From: Colicola sp016286205
GTDB taxonomy: Bacteria > Bacteroidota > Bacteroidia > Bacteroidales > Paludibacteraceae
Direction: 5' to 3'
Assembly: GCA_016286205.1 (NCBI GenBank)
Contig: JAEESF010000002.1
Location: 1-64,000 of the forward strand
Length of the DNA: 64,000 nucleotides
Under the pieces are notes generated by a model that was not told the origin of the DNA, searched no databases, and was given only the letters and a program-made list of their open reading frames with translations. Below are positions 26,016 through 34,345 of this stretch, in pieces. The translations under genes were made by a program, and so were the position numbers. Positions within the stretch are counted from its first letter, which is position 1; each line of letters starts with the position of its first letter.

Positions 26016-26479
26016 TTGCGATAGTCGTCTCCGAAATCGCGTAAGAGCCGTTTCTCTTCGGAGAGAACCTGGATGAACATGATGACAAAGAAGACCGCCC
26101 ATACTACAATGGCCTGCCAGGTGAATATCCACACGATAGGTGCGATAAGATAGATGAGTGTTCCCGTTAGCATTGGGTTGCGGTTGATGCTATATGGCCC
26201 ATCGACCATGAGATGTTGCGTTCGTGGCGCCAGTTCATGTCCGAAAGCATCCATGGGATTGCCTTTCCCGCGTTGTTTCATATAGACGATAGTCCACACA
26301 CTGAGTGCCAATCCGACGATAGCTATGAGGCAGACGACGAATAGTCGGAAAGGGCTGACGGGCCACAGGGCAGGCATACCCGACACCAACCACATAACAA
26401 CAGGCACTAAGCAGACGAACAGCAGAAAGCCTAAGACCAGTCCCAGGACATTGAGAATTTGTGTTTTGTGAGTTTTCAT
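25988..26479 (-). CDS. Isoprenylcysteine methyltransferase-like membrane protein
   Basis: A 163-residue integral membrane protein of the ICMT/PEMT-like methyltransferase family. Four or so hydrophobic segments are followed by the S-adenosylmethionine-site signature VDGPYSINRNPMLTG (about 93-107) and EEKRLLRDFGDDYRNYCR (about 139-156). The start at 26479 is chosen because the hydrophobic N-terminus begins there and the histidine kinase stop is one base upstream, so translation is probably coupled. Bacterial members methylate small molecules or lipids; the substrate here is unknown. Confidence 0.85.
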   Translation of the reverse strand: MKTHKTQILNVLGLVLGFLLFVCLVPVVMWLVSGMPALWPVSPFRLFVVCLIAIVGLALSVWTIVYMKQRGKGNPMDAFGHELAPRTQHLMVDGPYSINRNPMLTGTLIYLIAPIVWIFTWQAIVVWAVFFVIMFIQVLSEEKRLLRDFGDDYRNYCRHTRRF

Positions 26480-26480
26480 T

Positions 26481-28670
26481 TTAGATTTTAGCTTTTTTGA
26501 GATAGACAAAGAAAGTTGTACCTCGTTCGGACGTATCGAAAGTGATGCGTCCAGCCGATCCCTCGACAATTCGTTTGGATATAGCAAGTCCGAGTCCATT
26601 TCCGTTGGTCTTGGTAGTGAACGACGGGCGGAAGATTCGTTCCCTAGCCTCGAGAGGAATACCCGGTCCGTTGTCAGAGAAGGCTATCTCGACCTCTTCA
26701 TCGGAATAGAGTGCATTGAGCGAGACGATGATATCAGGTGATTTACCATTTGGCCATTTACCATTTACCATTTCGTTCTCCAGTGCTTGGATAGCGTTTT
26801 TGATAATATTGACGAAGACCTGGGCGATCTGTTCGCGATCGGCAAAGACCATAACTCCGCTATCGGGTCCGACATATCGAATAGGAATCTCAGCATCATT
26901 AGCCCGTTGGAGCGTGATAGTATCGGATAGCTTCTGCGCTATATCGACAGACGTAGTGACCACCTCAGGCTGCTTGGCGAAAGTGGAGAACGAATTGGCG
27001 ATATGCGCGAGCGTATCTATCTCGGAGATCAGCATGCGCGTGGTTTGGTCGAAATAATCGTCAAACTGGTCAGTGCCACGTTTGAGTTGGAGTTTCTGCA
27101 CCGACAATTTCATTGGTGTGAGTGGGTTATTGATCTCGTGTGCAATCTGTCGCGCCATGGTTTGCCATGCCCCCTCCCGTTCGGCCTTGGCAAGTTGTTC
27201 GGCGGATGTTTCGACCCTGTCAACCAGCATATTATAGCGTTCGACGAGTTCACCTACCTCATCGCGATAAGGATAAGAGAGGTGATTATCTTTGGCACCA
27301 ATACGGAATCGGCGCATTTTGTCGGTGAGGAGTTTGATAGGTGCCGTCATACTACGTGCAGCAGCGAAAGAGAACACGAGTGCGAGCAGGAGGACGATGA
27401 TATAGGGTGGCAACAGTCGTGCCAAAAGGCGGTCAACCTCCTGATTGCGTGTCTGTTCGCTCAGGAAAGAAGGCATAGCTATATAGCCTATCGGCACAAA
27501 CGAGCCATTGTAGAACGGCACATAGGAAACCAGATAAGGATGGGTGGCCAGTTGCTCGTAACAGATGACCGAATGCTCGGTGCCAAACAAAGCCTCAGGG
27601 GCCATGCGTAGTGAGAGGACACCATTCTGGAAGAGCGCAGCCGACGAGGTAGCCAGCAGTTCGCCGCCCAGCGAATAGACATGGATATCCTGGTTGAGGT
27701 CGATACCCAAATCATGGAGATCGATAGACAGTCCTTGCGACTGGTTGGGCGTCAACGTGACATCCCAATAATAGAGCGAGCGGAGATAGGACTGAATATA
27801 TTCCGACCGGGTGAGAAGTTGTTCGCGTTGCCGCTCTTCGTATGTGGTTCGCACATAACGCACGGACATGACGAAGATATAGATAAAGACCGACAGCACG
27901 CAGATAAGAATGACGTACATGATGCGCGTAGAGAGGCGCATATTGCGTATGCCTCGATTGCGAATCAGCACATAGATACCCACCGCCAATAGGATAGCAA
28001 AGAGGGCAATACAAAGGATGAAATAGATACGTCCCTGCCCCTTGATTTCCTCCGGCTCGAGCAAGGTGCGGAAAGAGAACGACTGGGAGGCAATGGCAAA
28101 ACCTTCGGTATTGTCGGTCGGTTCAGCCTCGGGCATCAGAGAGAAGAGGTAATCGCCATCGGACGAAAGAATCTGTCGATAGTCATCGCGTCTGTAGCGC
28201 GTTATGCCACGCTTGGCGGACACGTTGAACGGCGGTACAAACGTGTTGCGCATAAGCCTTGTCTGCAGCGGATATTCATAACGCAGAGGCACAACCGTCA
28301 TGATATTGTAATCATCTGTCCGCGTCCACCGAATCAGGGCATGAGCATTGCGGAAACGTCCATAGCGCCACTTGTCGTAGCCCGTCAGGAGCACCTCTCC
28401 CGAAGAGAGCCAGTTGTCGGACCAATAGAGGAGACGCGTGGCATCGAAGACATAGAACAGCAGATTAGGATCAGCCTCGGCGATAGCGCGGATAGTATCC
28501 ATTGGAGCGTGGCGCTGCAGGGCATGAGAAAGTAGCGAGATTTGTTCCTCTGCATACGTTTCCCGCTCGGTTACCTGACGCTGTAGACGACGGCCATCGG
28601 CACTGAACGAATGGCACGCAGTGAGGCATGCTACCAGTCCTAATACTATGAAAATTTTACTCCGCAACAT
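26481..28670 (-). CDS. Membrane sensor histidine kinase (NtrY-like), orphan
   Basis: A 729-residue sensor kinase. The N-terminal hydrophobic segment ends in a cysteine (LTACHS). A large extracytoplasmic sensor and further membrane segments (about 210-230, 245-270 and 420-440) follow. A HAMP domain (about 440-495) leads to the H-box with HEINNPLTPMKLSV, then N-box VFVNIIKNAIQAL, DNGPGIP and GNGLGLAIS. No response regulator lies nearby. Between the N-box and DNGPGIP is EMVNGKWPNGKS, encoded by a repeated ACCATTT tract, one of several in-frame repeat insertions in this window. The ATG at 28670 is preferred to an upstream TTG. Confidence 0.93.
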   Translation of the reverse strand: MLRSKIFIVLGLVACLTACHSFSADGRRLQRQVTERETYAEEQISLLSHALQRHAPMDTIRAIAEADPNLLFYVFDATRLLYWSDNWLSSGEVLLTGYDKWRYGRFRNAHALIRWTRTDDYNIMTVVPLRYEYPLQTRLMRNTFVPPFNVSAKRGITRYRRDDYRQILSSDGDYLFSLMPEAEPTDNTEGFAIASQSFSFRTLLEPEEIKGQGRIYFILCIALFAILLAVGIYVLIRNRGIRNMRLSTRIMYVILICVLSVFIYIFVMSVRYVRTTYEERQREQLLTRSEYIQSYLRSLYYWDVTLTPNQSQGLSIDLHDLGIDLNQDIHVYSLGGELLATSSAALFQNGVLSLRMAPEALFGTEHSVICYEQLATHPYLVSYVPFYNGSFVPIGYIAMPSFLSEQTRNQEVDRLLARLLPPYIIVLLLALVFSFAAARSMTAPIKLLTDKMRRFRIGAKDNHLSYPYRDEVGELVERYNMLVDRVETSAEQLAKAEREGAWQTMARQIAHEINNPLTPMKLSVQKLQLKRGTDQFDDYFDQTTRMLISEIDTLAHIANSFSTFAKQPEVVTTSVDIAQKLSDTITLQRANDAEIPIRYVGPDSGVMVFADREQIAQVFVNIIKNAIQALENEMVNGKWPNGKSPDIIVSLNALYSDEEVEIAFSDNGPGIPLEARERIFRPSFTTKTNGNGLGLAISKRIVEGSAGRITFDTSERGTTFFVYLKKAKI
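26740..26773 (-). repeat. In-frame ATTTACC/ATTTGGCC repeat tract in the kinase gene
   Basis: Four repeats related to ACCATTT on the plus strand encode MVNGKWPNGK. Related tracts occur in queD (39800-39828), the SpoIID-like gene (52174-52202) and the BadF-type gene (56264-56300). Confidence 0.75.
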
Positions 28671-28704
28671 TCTATCTGACGCCAAGTATTTTCAGTTTAC
28701 GCTG

Positions 28705-28736
28705 CAAATTTACAACTTTTTTTTGGATTGTGCAAG
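28705..28736 (-). promoter_or_regulatory. Housekeeping promoter of the histidine kinase gene
   Basis: Minus strand: -33 CTTG (28736-28733), 20 nt, -7 TAAATTTG (28712-28705). Predicted transcription start is near 28698. Confidence 0.8.
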
Positions 28737-28919
28737 AATTATACCATTTTTACACAATTATTTAGCCAGAACTAATACACAAAAGTAGTAACTTCGGCAC
28801 GCCCCTTCCCCTGCGGGGCGGGTCCACTCCGAATTTACGTTCGCACTACCATGCAAACAACAATCTTTGCAGCAAAAAACGTGCCCAAGCAAGCTTAATC
28901 TCCATTTTTTGCTAAAAAA

Positions 28920-28951
28920 CTTGTATATTTGAGTAATTTGTAGTAATTTTG
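28920..28951 (+). promoter_or_regulatory. Housekeeping promoter of the CcdA-like gene
   Basis: -33 CTTG (28920-28923), 20 nt, -7 TAATTTTG (28944-28951). The 292-bp intergenic region also has a GC hairpin near 28800-28822 (CGCCCC/GGGGCG); nothing else was recognised there. Confidence 0.8.
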
Positions 28952-28977
28952 CAGCCGTTTTTCGAAAAGAATAATTG

Positions 28978-29712
28978 ATGATACAGGTTTTCACGGCTCT
29001 GCTACTGGGCCTTCTGACCATACTCGACCCTTGCACGCTGGTCACTAGCATCACGGCCATCGGCTACATAGACAAGGAGATCAACAATCGGCGCAAAGTG
29101 CTGACAAACGGCCTAATGTTCGTTCTCGGCAAACTGGCAACGTATGTACTGCTGAGTATTCCTTTTTTGTTTGGCGCACAGACCGAAGGCATCCAACATC
29201 TGTTGGCCCATTGGGGGGAACCGATCCTAGCCGGATTTATGCTGATTTGCGGCATTGTACTGCTCTTTAGCGGGCATCACCATCACGAGCATGACCACGG
29301 AATAAGTAAGTTTCTGAAGAGCGCTGACAGCAATGCTAGTTGGCTGTGGTCGTTCATCCTGGGTATATTCTTTGCAATTGCTTTCTGTCCGCATCGTTTG
29401 GTTTATTTCCTGACGATGATAGACATTACGCTGACACTTCCGAGCACCTGGAACTGGGTTATGCCGGTTATTTTCGGTCTAGGCACCGGTCTGCCTATTA
29501 TGCTGATTGCGTGGCTGGTAAGTTACAGCGCCGTTAGTATCGGACGTCTCACCAGTCGCATGCAGACTTTCGAGAAATGGTTCCGTCACGTATGTGCCGT
29601 GCTATTCCTTGTTTTGGGCGTTTACCTGACGATCCATTGCGTGCTTGAGTACCGCGAACATGGTAGTTGCTGCCACGAACACCATCATATCGAACTCTTT
29701 CAACACGAGTAA
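28978..29712 (+). CDS. CcdA/DsbD-like membrane permease with His-rich loops
   Basis: A 244-residue protein with about six transmembrane segments. Paired cysteines sit in LDPCTL (about 16-21) and AFCPHRL (about 138-144), the positions used by CcdA/DsbD-type thiol carriers. A loop with HHHHEHDH (about 98-106) and a C-terminal CCHEHHH suggest metal binding. Related Bacteroidetes proteins are variously annotated as cytochrome c biogenesis (CcdA-like), TauE/SafE-like or ArsG-type efflux permeases; I cannot choose between thiol transfer and metal or metalloid transport. The ATG at 28978 follows an in-frame TTG. trmN6 starts just after it. Confidence 0.75.
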   Translation: MIQVFTALLLGLLTILDPCTLVTSITAIGYIDKEINNRRKVLTNGLMFVLGKLATYVLLSIPFLFGAQTEGIQHLLAHWGEPILAGFMLICGIVLLFSGHHHHEHDHGISKFLKSADSNASWLWSFILGIFFAIAFCPHRLVYFLTMIDITLTLPSTWNWVMPVIFGLGTGLPIMLIAWLVSYSAVSIGRLTSRMQTFEKWFRHVCAVLFLVLGVYLTIHCVLEYREHGSCCHEHHHIELFQHE

Positions 29713-29714
29713 CC

Positions 29715-30416
29715 GTGGCTTCTAACGAAGGTTTTCAGTTTCGGCAATTCTATGTGCGGCACGACCGCTGCGCAATGAAAGTGGGCACCGATGGTGTTCT
29801 GCTCGGCGCGTGGTGTCCACTAGATCAGCCGGCTCGCATTCTAGACATAGGAACGGGCAGCGGATTAGTGGCCTTGATGCTTGCCCAGCGTTGCCCGGAG
29901 GCGCAGATTGATGCTATCGATCTCGATTCAGCGGCCGTGGAGCAAGCTCAAGAGAACTTCAACCAGTCGGTTTTTCGTGGTCAGTTAACAGCAGTCGAGA
30001 GTTCTCTGCAGGCCTGGAACGGTGGGCCGTACGACTTGATTGTCAGCAATCCACCCTATTTTCAGAATAGTTTGAAAAATCCGGACGAAGGCCGTAAAAC
30101 GGCTCGTCACACCGACACTCTTTCGTTCGACGAACTGATTGCTCACAGTGTTCGCCTTCTAACGTCCAATGGCCGCTTGGCGCTGATTCTACCCGCAGAG
30201 ACAGAGAAAGAGGTGCTAGCCCTAGCGACTTCTCAAGGTCTGCACCCCACGCATATCACGCGTGTTTTCTCAAAAGCAACGAAACCTGCGCGGCGCATTC
30301 TGCTTTGCTTTGCAAAGACAGAGAGTCCGCTAGTAGCAGATTCACTGGTTCTGGAAAATGATAAAGGCGACCGAAGTCGCCCTTACCAAGAATTATGTAA
30401 AGATTTTTATCTTTAA
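29715..30416 (+). CDS. trmN6: tRNA1(Val) (adenine(37)-N6)-methyltransferase
   Basis: S-adenosylmethionine-dependent methyltransferase of the YfiC family, modifying A37 of tRNA-Val. The GTG at 29715, two bases after the previous stop, gives a start (ASNEGFQFRQFYVRHDRCAMKV) that aligns with the family; the longer frame overlaps the upstream gene. Motifs: KVGTDGVLLGAW (about 22-33), SAM site LDIGTGSGLVALMLA (about 43-57) and catalytic SNPPYF (about 112-117) typical of N6-adenine methylases. The 233 residues are normal. It converges on rny with four bases between them. Confidence 0.93.
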   Translation: MASNEGFQFRQFYVRHDRCAMKVGTDGVLLGAWCPLDQPARILDIGTGSGLVALMLAQRCPEAQIDAIDLDSAAVEQAQENFNQSVFRGQLTAVESSLQAWNGGPYDLIVSNPPYFQNSLKNPDEGRKTARHTDTLSFDELIAHSVRLLTSNGRLALILPAETEKEVLALATSQGLHPTHITRVFSKATKPARRILLCFAKTESPLVADSLVLENDKGDRSRPYQELCKDFYL

Positions 30417-30420
30417 TCCG

Positions 30421-31944
30421 CTATTTAGCAACGTTCACCGCTCTAACTTCACGGATTACCGTTACTTTGACTTGTCCCGGATAAGTCATTTCGTCTTGGA
30501 TACGTTTAGCCAGGTCGAACGAGAGCAACTCAGTATCCTTGTCGCTAATCTTATCCGCACCAACGATGACACGCAGTTCGCGGCCAGCTTGCAGCGCGTA
30601 AGTCTTGACTACACCAGGGAAGCTCATCGCCATATTTTCCAGGTCGTTCAGACGTTTCACATAACTTTCCACAATCTCGCGTCTTGCGCCCGGGCGAGCG
30701 CCGGAAATAGCGTCGCAAGCTTGTACGATAGGCGCAATCAGTGTTTTCATCTCACATTCATCATGGTGAGCACCAACAGCATTGCAGATATCTGGTTTTT
30801 CACCATATTTCTCGCAGAGTTTCATACCCAGTTCTGCGTGCGGCAACTCGACATCTTCGTCAGCCACTTTGCCGATATCATGCAACAAACCTGCGCGGCG
30901 CGCAGCCTTCACATTCAGTCCTAGTTCACCCGCCATCGCAGCACATAGATTGGCTGTCTCGCGAGCATGTTGCAGCAGGTTCTGACCATACGAAGAACGG
31001 TATTTCATCTTTCCTACCAGACGAACCAACTCCGGATGCAAGCCATGCACACCCAGGTCAATCGTCGTGCGTTTACCTACTTCGACAATCTCCTCTTCTA
31101 CTTGTTTGGTCACTTTAGCCACCACCTCCTCAATACGAGCAGGGTGAATACGTCCGTCTTGTACCAATTGGTGCAGACTTAGACGAGCTATCTCGCGACG
31201 AACAGGATCGAATGCCGACAGGGTAATTGCCTCAGGCGTATCGTCTACGACGATCTCAACGCCGGTAGCAGCTTCCAACGCACGGATATTACGTCCCTCG
31301 CGGCCGATGATACGACCTTTGACTTCGTCATTCTCAATATGGAAAACACTTACGGTATTCTCCGCAGCCGTCTCCGATGCCACGCGCTGAATAGTCTGAA
31401 TAATGATTTTCTTCGCTTCTTTGTTGGCCTCCAGACGCGCGTTATCCATGATTTCATTGACATAACTCATCGCAGCCGTCTTGGCTTCATCTTTCAGGGC
31501 CTCTACCAGTTGTTTCTTGGCTTCCTCTGCGCTCATGCCACTCAGTTGTTCCAACTGACGCTCGGCCTGCTGATGCAGTTTTTCCACCTCCTGTTGCTTG
31601 TAGTCCAAGGCTTGTTGGCGTTGTTCTACTTGCTGAGCCTTTTGTTGTACCTCGTTGAAGCTGCGTTGGATGTCACCTTGACGCTGGTTGAGCTGTTGCT
31701 CGCGTTGTTGCAGACGTTGTTCGGTCTGCTGAATACGCTTATCTTGCTCACGAATAGCATTGTCGTGCTCCAACTTCAGGGCGATAAATCTCTCTTTAGC
31801 TTCAACCATCTTGTTTTTCTTCATTACCTCCGCCTCTTCTTCAGCCTTCTTAACCAAGCTGAGTCCGACGATGCGGGCAATGAGGTAGTAGCCTCCTGCT
31901 CCAACCAGCAGTCCAACTACTGCACAAATGATTGCAATTAACAT
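30421..31944 (-). CDS. rny: Ribonuclease Y
   Basis: Membrane-anchored endoribonuclease that initiates mRNA decay. Its 507 residues comprise an N-terminal transmembrane segment (about 2-24), a long Gln/Glu-rich coiled coil (about 35-190), a KH RNA-binding domain (GRIIGREGRNIRALE, about 205-265) and a metal-dependent HD phosphohydrolase domain with LLHDIGK (about 353-359). Ends VNVAK. It follows zapA and the ZapB-like gene by 4 bp, so the three are probably one transcript. Confidence 0.97.
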   Translation of the reverse strand: MLIAIICAVVGLLVGAGGYYLIARIVGLSLVKKAEEEAEVMKKNKMVEAKERFIALKLEHDNAIREQDKRIQQTEQRLQQREQQLNQRQGDIQRSFNEVQQKAQQVEQRQQALDYKQQEVEKLHQQAERQLEQLSGMSAEEAKKQLVEALKDEAKTAAMSYVNEIMDNARLEANKEAKKIIIQTIQRVASETAAENTVSVFHIENDEVKGRIIGREGRNIRALEAATGVEIVVDDTPEAITLSAFDPVRREIARLSLHQLVQDGRIHPARIEEVVAKVTKQVEEEIVEVGKRTTIDLGVHGLHPELVRLVGKMKYRSSYGQNLLQHARETANLCAAMAGELGLNVKAARRAGLLHDIGKVADEDVELPHAELGMKLCEKYGEKPDICNAVGAHHDECEMKTLIAPIVQACDAISGARPGARREIVESYVKRLNDLENMAMSFPGVVKTYALQAGRELRVIVGADKISDKDTELLSFDLAKRIQDEMTYPGQVKVTVIREVRAVNVAK

Positions 31945-31948
31945 AATC

Positions 31949-32239
31949 TTACTTTTTTAACTTATTTATTATTAACTCATTGAGTTCTTTCAATTGTTTC
32001 TCTACGGGCACCAAACTTTTCTCTCTGGCATCCGATTCAAGCGACACTGCCACTTCCAGCGCCGTGTACATCCACAGCTGCTCTGCCGAAGCATTAGGCA
32101 GCAGTTTCAGGTAGTACTGATAGCGGCGATTCAGCAGTGCAGCCGCTTCACGGTAGTTCTGCTCTGCCTCACGCGGAACATCCAGTCCCACTGAATGAGC
32201 ATCCAGTTTCAGCGTTATATGTTGCTTATCTACGCTCAT
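31949..32239 (-). CDS. zapA: Cell division protein ZapA
   Basis: FtsZ-ring-associated protein; 96 residues. The N-terminal beta/alpha head (MSVDKQHITLKLDAHSVGLDV...EAEQNYREAAALLNRRYQYY) and the C-terminal coiled-coil helix (about 55-96) match the family. Overlaps the upstream coiled-coil gene by 4 bp and is followed by rny after 4 bp. Confidence 0.88.
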   Translation of the reverse strand: MSVDKQHITLKLDAHSVGLDVPREAEQNYREAAALLNRRYQYYLKLLPNASAEQLWMYTALEVAVSLESDAREKSLVPVEKQLKELNELIINKLKK

Positions 32240-32511
32240 CTCTTCAGTGCTGCTATGGCTCTATCCACTTGCGCAATCAGCGCATTCAGCCGTTTCGTAG
32301 CCTCTTCTGTTCCCTCAGCGGAACTCAACGCATTGGCTGTCGCCAGGCGCCTATTCTGTTGTTGCAGAGCCGAAAGTTCAGTGTGAGTACGTATCAGTTC
32401 TTCGCGTTGACGCTCACTATCCTCGCGTAGCTGCGCATTCTCCGCCTGCAACGCCTCGTAGCGCTGTAGCAGTTCTTGCACATTCTGCGTAAGTTCAGTC
32501 AACGTCTGCAT
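32236..32511 (-). CDS. Short coiled-coil protein beside zapA (ZapB-like position)
   Basis: A 91-residue, almost wholly helical protein with heptad-like leucines (LLQRYEALQAENAQLRED...) and many Gln/Glu/Arg residues. No catalytic motif. It overlaps zapA by ATGA, which suggests a role with ZapA at the division ring, similar to ZapB; that role is inferred from position and coiled-coil nature only. Confidence 0.8.
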   Translation of the reverse strand: MQTLTELTQNVQELLQRYEALQAENAQLREDSERQREELIRTHTELSALQQQNRRLATANALSSAEGTEEATKRLNALIAQVDRAIAALKR

Positions 32512-32532
32512 AATCGCTAAGCGCTAACCGTT

Positions 32533-33789
32533 TTAGAAACTATATCCAACACCTAAACCGAGTACACCTTTGAATTGTACGCGCTCGCTCAGATTACCGT
32601 CTTTATCCGCAATCAGCGTTCCGTTGTAGTACTTCAGACTGGTACTCAGCGTCACTTGCAGACATTTCAAGAACTGGTAGCTCAGATTGACATCCCAATC
32701 AACGTCAAAATGACCGAAGTAACGGTTATTGTTCGAATACTCGAAGAAGTTAGCATTCACGTCACGTGTTTCCCATGATCCTGCGCCATTGGTGGCCTCG
32801 TAGATATCTTTCAGGCTGAAACCTTTGCCCTGATACGGAGAGAACAGAGCCAGCGTGGTACTCAGTTTAAAATCATTATAGGTATAAGCAATACTTCCCT
32901 TAAAACTCAAACCGAACTCAGCACGGAAATCACGATAAATCTTATCACCGGCCAAATAATGTTTTCCATTCAAGTCTTGCTCAACATCAGCATACTTATA
33001 CGTTCCGTATTTGCTCTGCAGCGTCGAACGGAAATCTGTCGGAACGGCCGAAAAATCATAAGCAGCTACTGCTGCGTCATAAGCAGCTTGGTCGATATCA
33101 CCGGCTGCCAATTGGTTGTCCAGCGCGCCAATATAAGCCTCTTGAGTATATTTTCTATTCCATGCATCACCTACATACGCCGTTGCAATACGTCCGGCAA
33201 TCGGAGACAGATAAATCGAGAAGTCTGCACCATTAACGCTCTTCTTCCAGTCAATACCGACAGAAATATCGGTGTACGAAGGAGCCAACCATTTCGAAAT
33301 AGCAGGATTGTAACCGGCTACGTAGTCACGACCAATGGCATATTGGCTCTGGAACGAACCTAAAACGGTCAGATACCATGTTGGATGGAACTCCCAACCA
33401 AATTTGGTGGCCAATTTGATATTGTCACTCGATTTCTGGAAAGCATCTTCCTCTTGGTCAATCCAGGTTACACCGAAATCGGTGTCGAAATTGGTTTCCC
33501 AAGCGATGGCATCCTTATGATACAACAGGTGCAATTTCGCATAAGCTATACCGTTCACGTTATTTTTACCACCGGCTGCCCAGTTTACCAAACCTGTTGC
33601 AGCGGCGTTCAAACCTACTGTTCCATCAAATTTCCATGCTTTCTCACCGGCATCTGCGGCCTTCAATCCATCGCCCGCTGCCTGAGCGGCATCTGCGGTT
33701 CCAGTCACTGTCGCCTTATCTACATCTTGGGCACTCAGTGTTAGTGCGGTCAATACGCACAAGGAGAGAGAAAAAATCTTACGTTGCAT
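32533..33789 (-). CDS. DUF3078 family outer-membrane-like protein
   Basis: A 418-residue exported protein: signal peptide about 1-20 (LSA-QDVD), a low-complexity linker, then a beta-strand-rich region with the family features GLNAAATGLVNWAAGGKNNV, an aromatic-rich WETNFDTDFGVTW, and strands ending in aromatic residues to the final GVGYSF, as in outer-membrane barrels. Members are widespread in Bacteroidetes; function unknown. Has its own housekeeping promoter. Not obviously related in role to the division genes downstream. Confidence 0.88.
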   Translation of the reverse strand: MQRKIFSLSLCVLTALTLSAQDVDKATVTGTADAAQAAGDGLKAADAGEKAWKFDGTVGLNAAATGLVNWAAGGKNNVNGIAYAKLHLLYHKDAIAWETNFDTDFGVTWIDQEEDAFQKSSDNIKLATKFGWEFHPTWYLTVLGSFQSQYAIGRDYVAGYNPAISKWLAPSYTDISVGIDWKKSVNGADFSIYLSPIAGRIATAYVGDAWNRKYTQEAYIGALDNQLAAGDIDQAAYDAAVAAYDFSAVPTDFRSTLQSKYGTYKYADVEQDLNGKHYLAGDKIYRDFRAEFGLSFKGSIAYTYNDFKLSTTLALFSPYQGKGFSLKDIYEATNGAGSWETRDVNANFFEYSNNNRYFGHFDVDWDVNLSYQFLKCLQVTLSTSLKYYNGTLIADKDGNLSERVQFKGVLGLGVGYSF

Positions 33790-33864
33790 AATCTTATTTC
33801 AATTTTAGTAATCGATTGTTTGTTGTTTTTTGACTTGAGGAGCCCAGATTCCCCAATTTGCGTG

Positions 33865-33896
33865 CAAAGATACAACTTTTTTTTTATATACGCAAG
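33865..33896 (-). promoter_or_regulatory. Housekeeping promoter of the DUF3078 gene
   Basis: Minus strand: -33 CTTG (33896-33893), 20 nt, -7 TATCTTTG (33872-33865). Confidence 0.8.
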
Positions 33897-34038
33897 CGAA
33901 AACGCACACACGCGCGAATTTTTTCGAACAAAATATCATTTTTTCTACATTTTTCCAAAATATATGCACGCATATGTCCGAAAAAAGCAGTAATTTTGTA
34001 CCGTGAATTAATATCCCGTATTGTGGTCGTTTACCTAC

Positions 34039-34082
34039 CGAGACATAAACGAGGTGTGAACGAGACAAACACGTGAAGAAAT
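34039..34082 (+). repeat. 11-bp direct-repeat array, left of dispersed element copy 1
   Basis: Units CGAGACATAAA, CGAGGTGTGAA, CGAGACAAACA and CGTGAAGAAAT in exact 11-bp register; the last runs into the dispersed element. Confidence 0.75.
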
Positions 34083-34276
34083 GCCTCGGATGGCATTTCG
34101 AGTTTGAGCGCCGCGGGCAGCGGATGAAGCGAAAACATAGAATGGCGCGACCCTTGCGGTCACGCAGCCAATAGGCTCTAGGATAGCGACGTACAGGGTA
34201 GGAGCGACCGCCTATTTGTATGAGACAAAAAAAATAACTTTTTATATATACTATGTATATATCCCTGATTTACTAC
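34073..34276 (+). repeat. Dispersed hairpin element, copy 1
   Basis: About 205 bp, nearly identical in content to 55861-56070: AATGCC-tcggat-GGCATT hairpin, CCGC/GCGG hairpin, GGCGCGACC-cttg-CGGTCACGC hairpin, AGGCTCTAGG, GTACAGGGTAGG, GCGACCGCCT and a TATATATACTATGTATATAT palindrome. Both copies are flanked left and right by 11-bp arrays. No reading frame is conserved, so it looks like a non-coding mobile or structural element. Confidence 0.85.
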
Positions 34277-34320
34277 CGAGACAATCACCTGACAATCACG
34301 AGACATTCACAAGAGCACTA
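34277..34320 (+). repeat. 11-bp direct-repeat array, right of dispersed element copy 1
   Basis: CGAGACAATCA, CCTGACAATCA, CGAGACATTCA and CAAGAGCACTA in exact 11-bp register, ending 25 bp before the start codon at 34346. Confidence 0.8.
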
Positions 34321-34345
34321 TTTCGAAATAAAAACACAAAAAGAT

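Larger units (their letters stand above)
33897..34345. other. Gene-free region with repeats before the Big_2 protein gene
   Basis: Holds a possible -7 box TAATTTTG at 33991-33998 without a good -33 box, 11-bp arrays at 34039-34082 and 34277-34320, and the dispersed hairpin element at 34073-34276. The leader of the gene at 34346 would therefore be repeat-derived if transcription starts near 34005. Confidence 0.6.

Noticed and set aside
30366..30381. GGCGAC-cgaa-GTCGCC hairpin as terminator of trmN6
   Set aside because: It lies inside the trmN6 coding region and lacks a following T-run; probably incidental.
33991..33998. Housekeeping promoter for the Big_2 protein gene
   Set aside because: A good -7 box (TAATTTTG) but no -33 box at the 20-nt spacing seen in all others; kept only as a possibility in the region entry.
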